DNA of 5,059 bases from Lachnospiraceae bacterium. Its GTDB lineage: Bacteria > Bacillota > Clostridia > Lachnospirales > Lachnospiraceae. The translations under genes and the position numbers were made by a program. Positions 5,051 to 5,059 of the stretch are shown piece after piece (positions within the stretch are counted from its first letter, which is position 1; each line of letters starts with the position of its first letter). The stretch spans positions 1 through 5,059 of the forward strand of contig JAGDCQ010000285.1 of assembly GCA_017958465.1 (NCBI GenBank), read 5' to 3'. Under the pieces are notes generated by a model. That model was not told where the DNA came from. It did no database searches and saw nothing but the letters and a program-made list of their open reading frames with translations.

Positions 5051-5059
5051 CACAACCAC

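Overview
The window looks like chromosomal DNA from a Gram-positive anaerobe of the Clostridia, most likely the family Lachnospiraceae. The basis is a protein that I recognise as the DUF6106 type known mainly from that family, strong AGGAGG-like ribosome binding sites, sigma-A type promoters with 17-base spacers, and Firmicutes-style guaB and amidase sequences. The placement is inference, because no rRNA or marker tree can be read here.

Left part (1-1490): the 3' end of a GltD/NfnB-like flavin oxidoreductase, cut by the window edge, is followed by a separately promoted small two-helix membrane protein of unknown function and a weak terminator-like hairpin. Middle (1484-3810): guaB (IMP dehydrogenase, first committed step to GMP) has a probable promoter and a leader hairpin. 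It is followed with no gap by a membrane-anchored zinc N-acetylmuramoyl-L-alanine amidase whose ribosome binding site lies inside the end of guaB, so the two are probably co-transcribed and translationally coupled. A strong bidirectional terminator then separates them from a convergent dCMP deaminase gene (3820-4299, minus strand) with its own promoter. guaB and the deaminase both serve nucleotide supply (GMP, and dUMP for thymidylate), but they are separate transcription units.

Right part (4361-5059): about 700 bases with no credible protein gene. This is the unusual part. It opens with a short GGGGGACGGTTCTGT repeat-like motif, continues as a GC-rich, hairpin-dense stretch of about 300 bases that looks like a structured noncoding RNA (its 3' part recalls the HEARO/omega-RNA type associated with IscB/IsrB, from memory only), and ends in a tandem array with an exact 74-base period. 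Each complete unit can fold into a nested hairpin whose arms show a pairing-preserving change. No IscB, IsrB, TnpB or transposase gene is visible in the window, so if the RNA identification is right it is either a stand-alone copy or its partner lies beyond the right edge.
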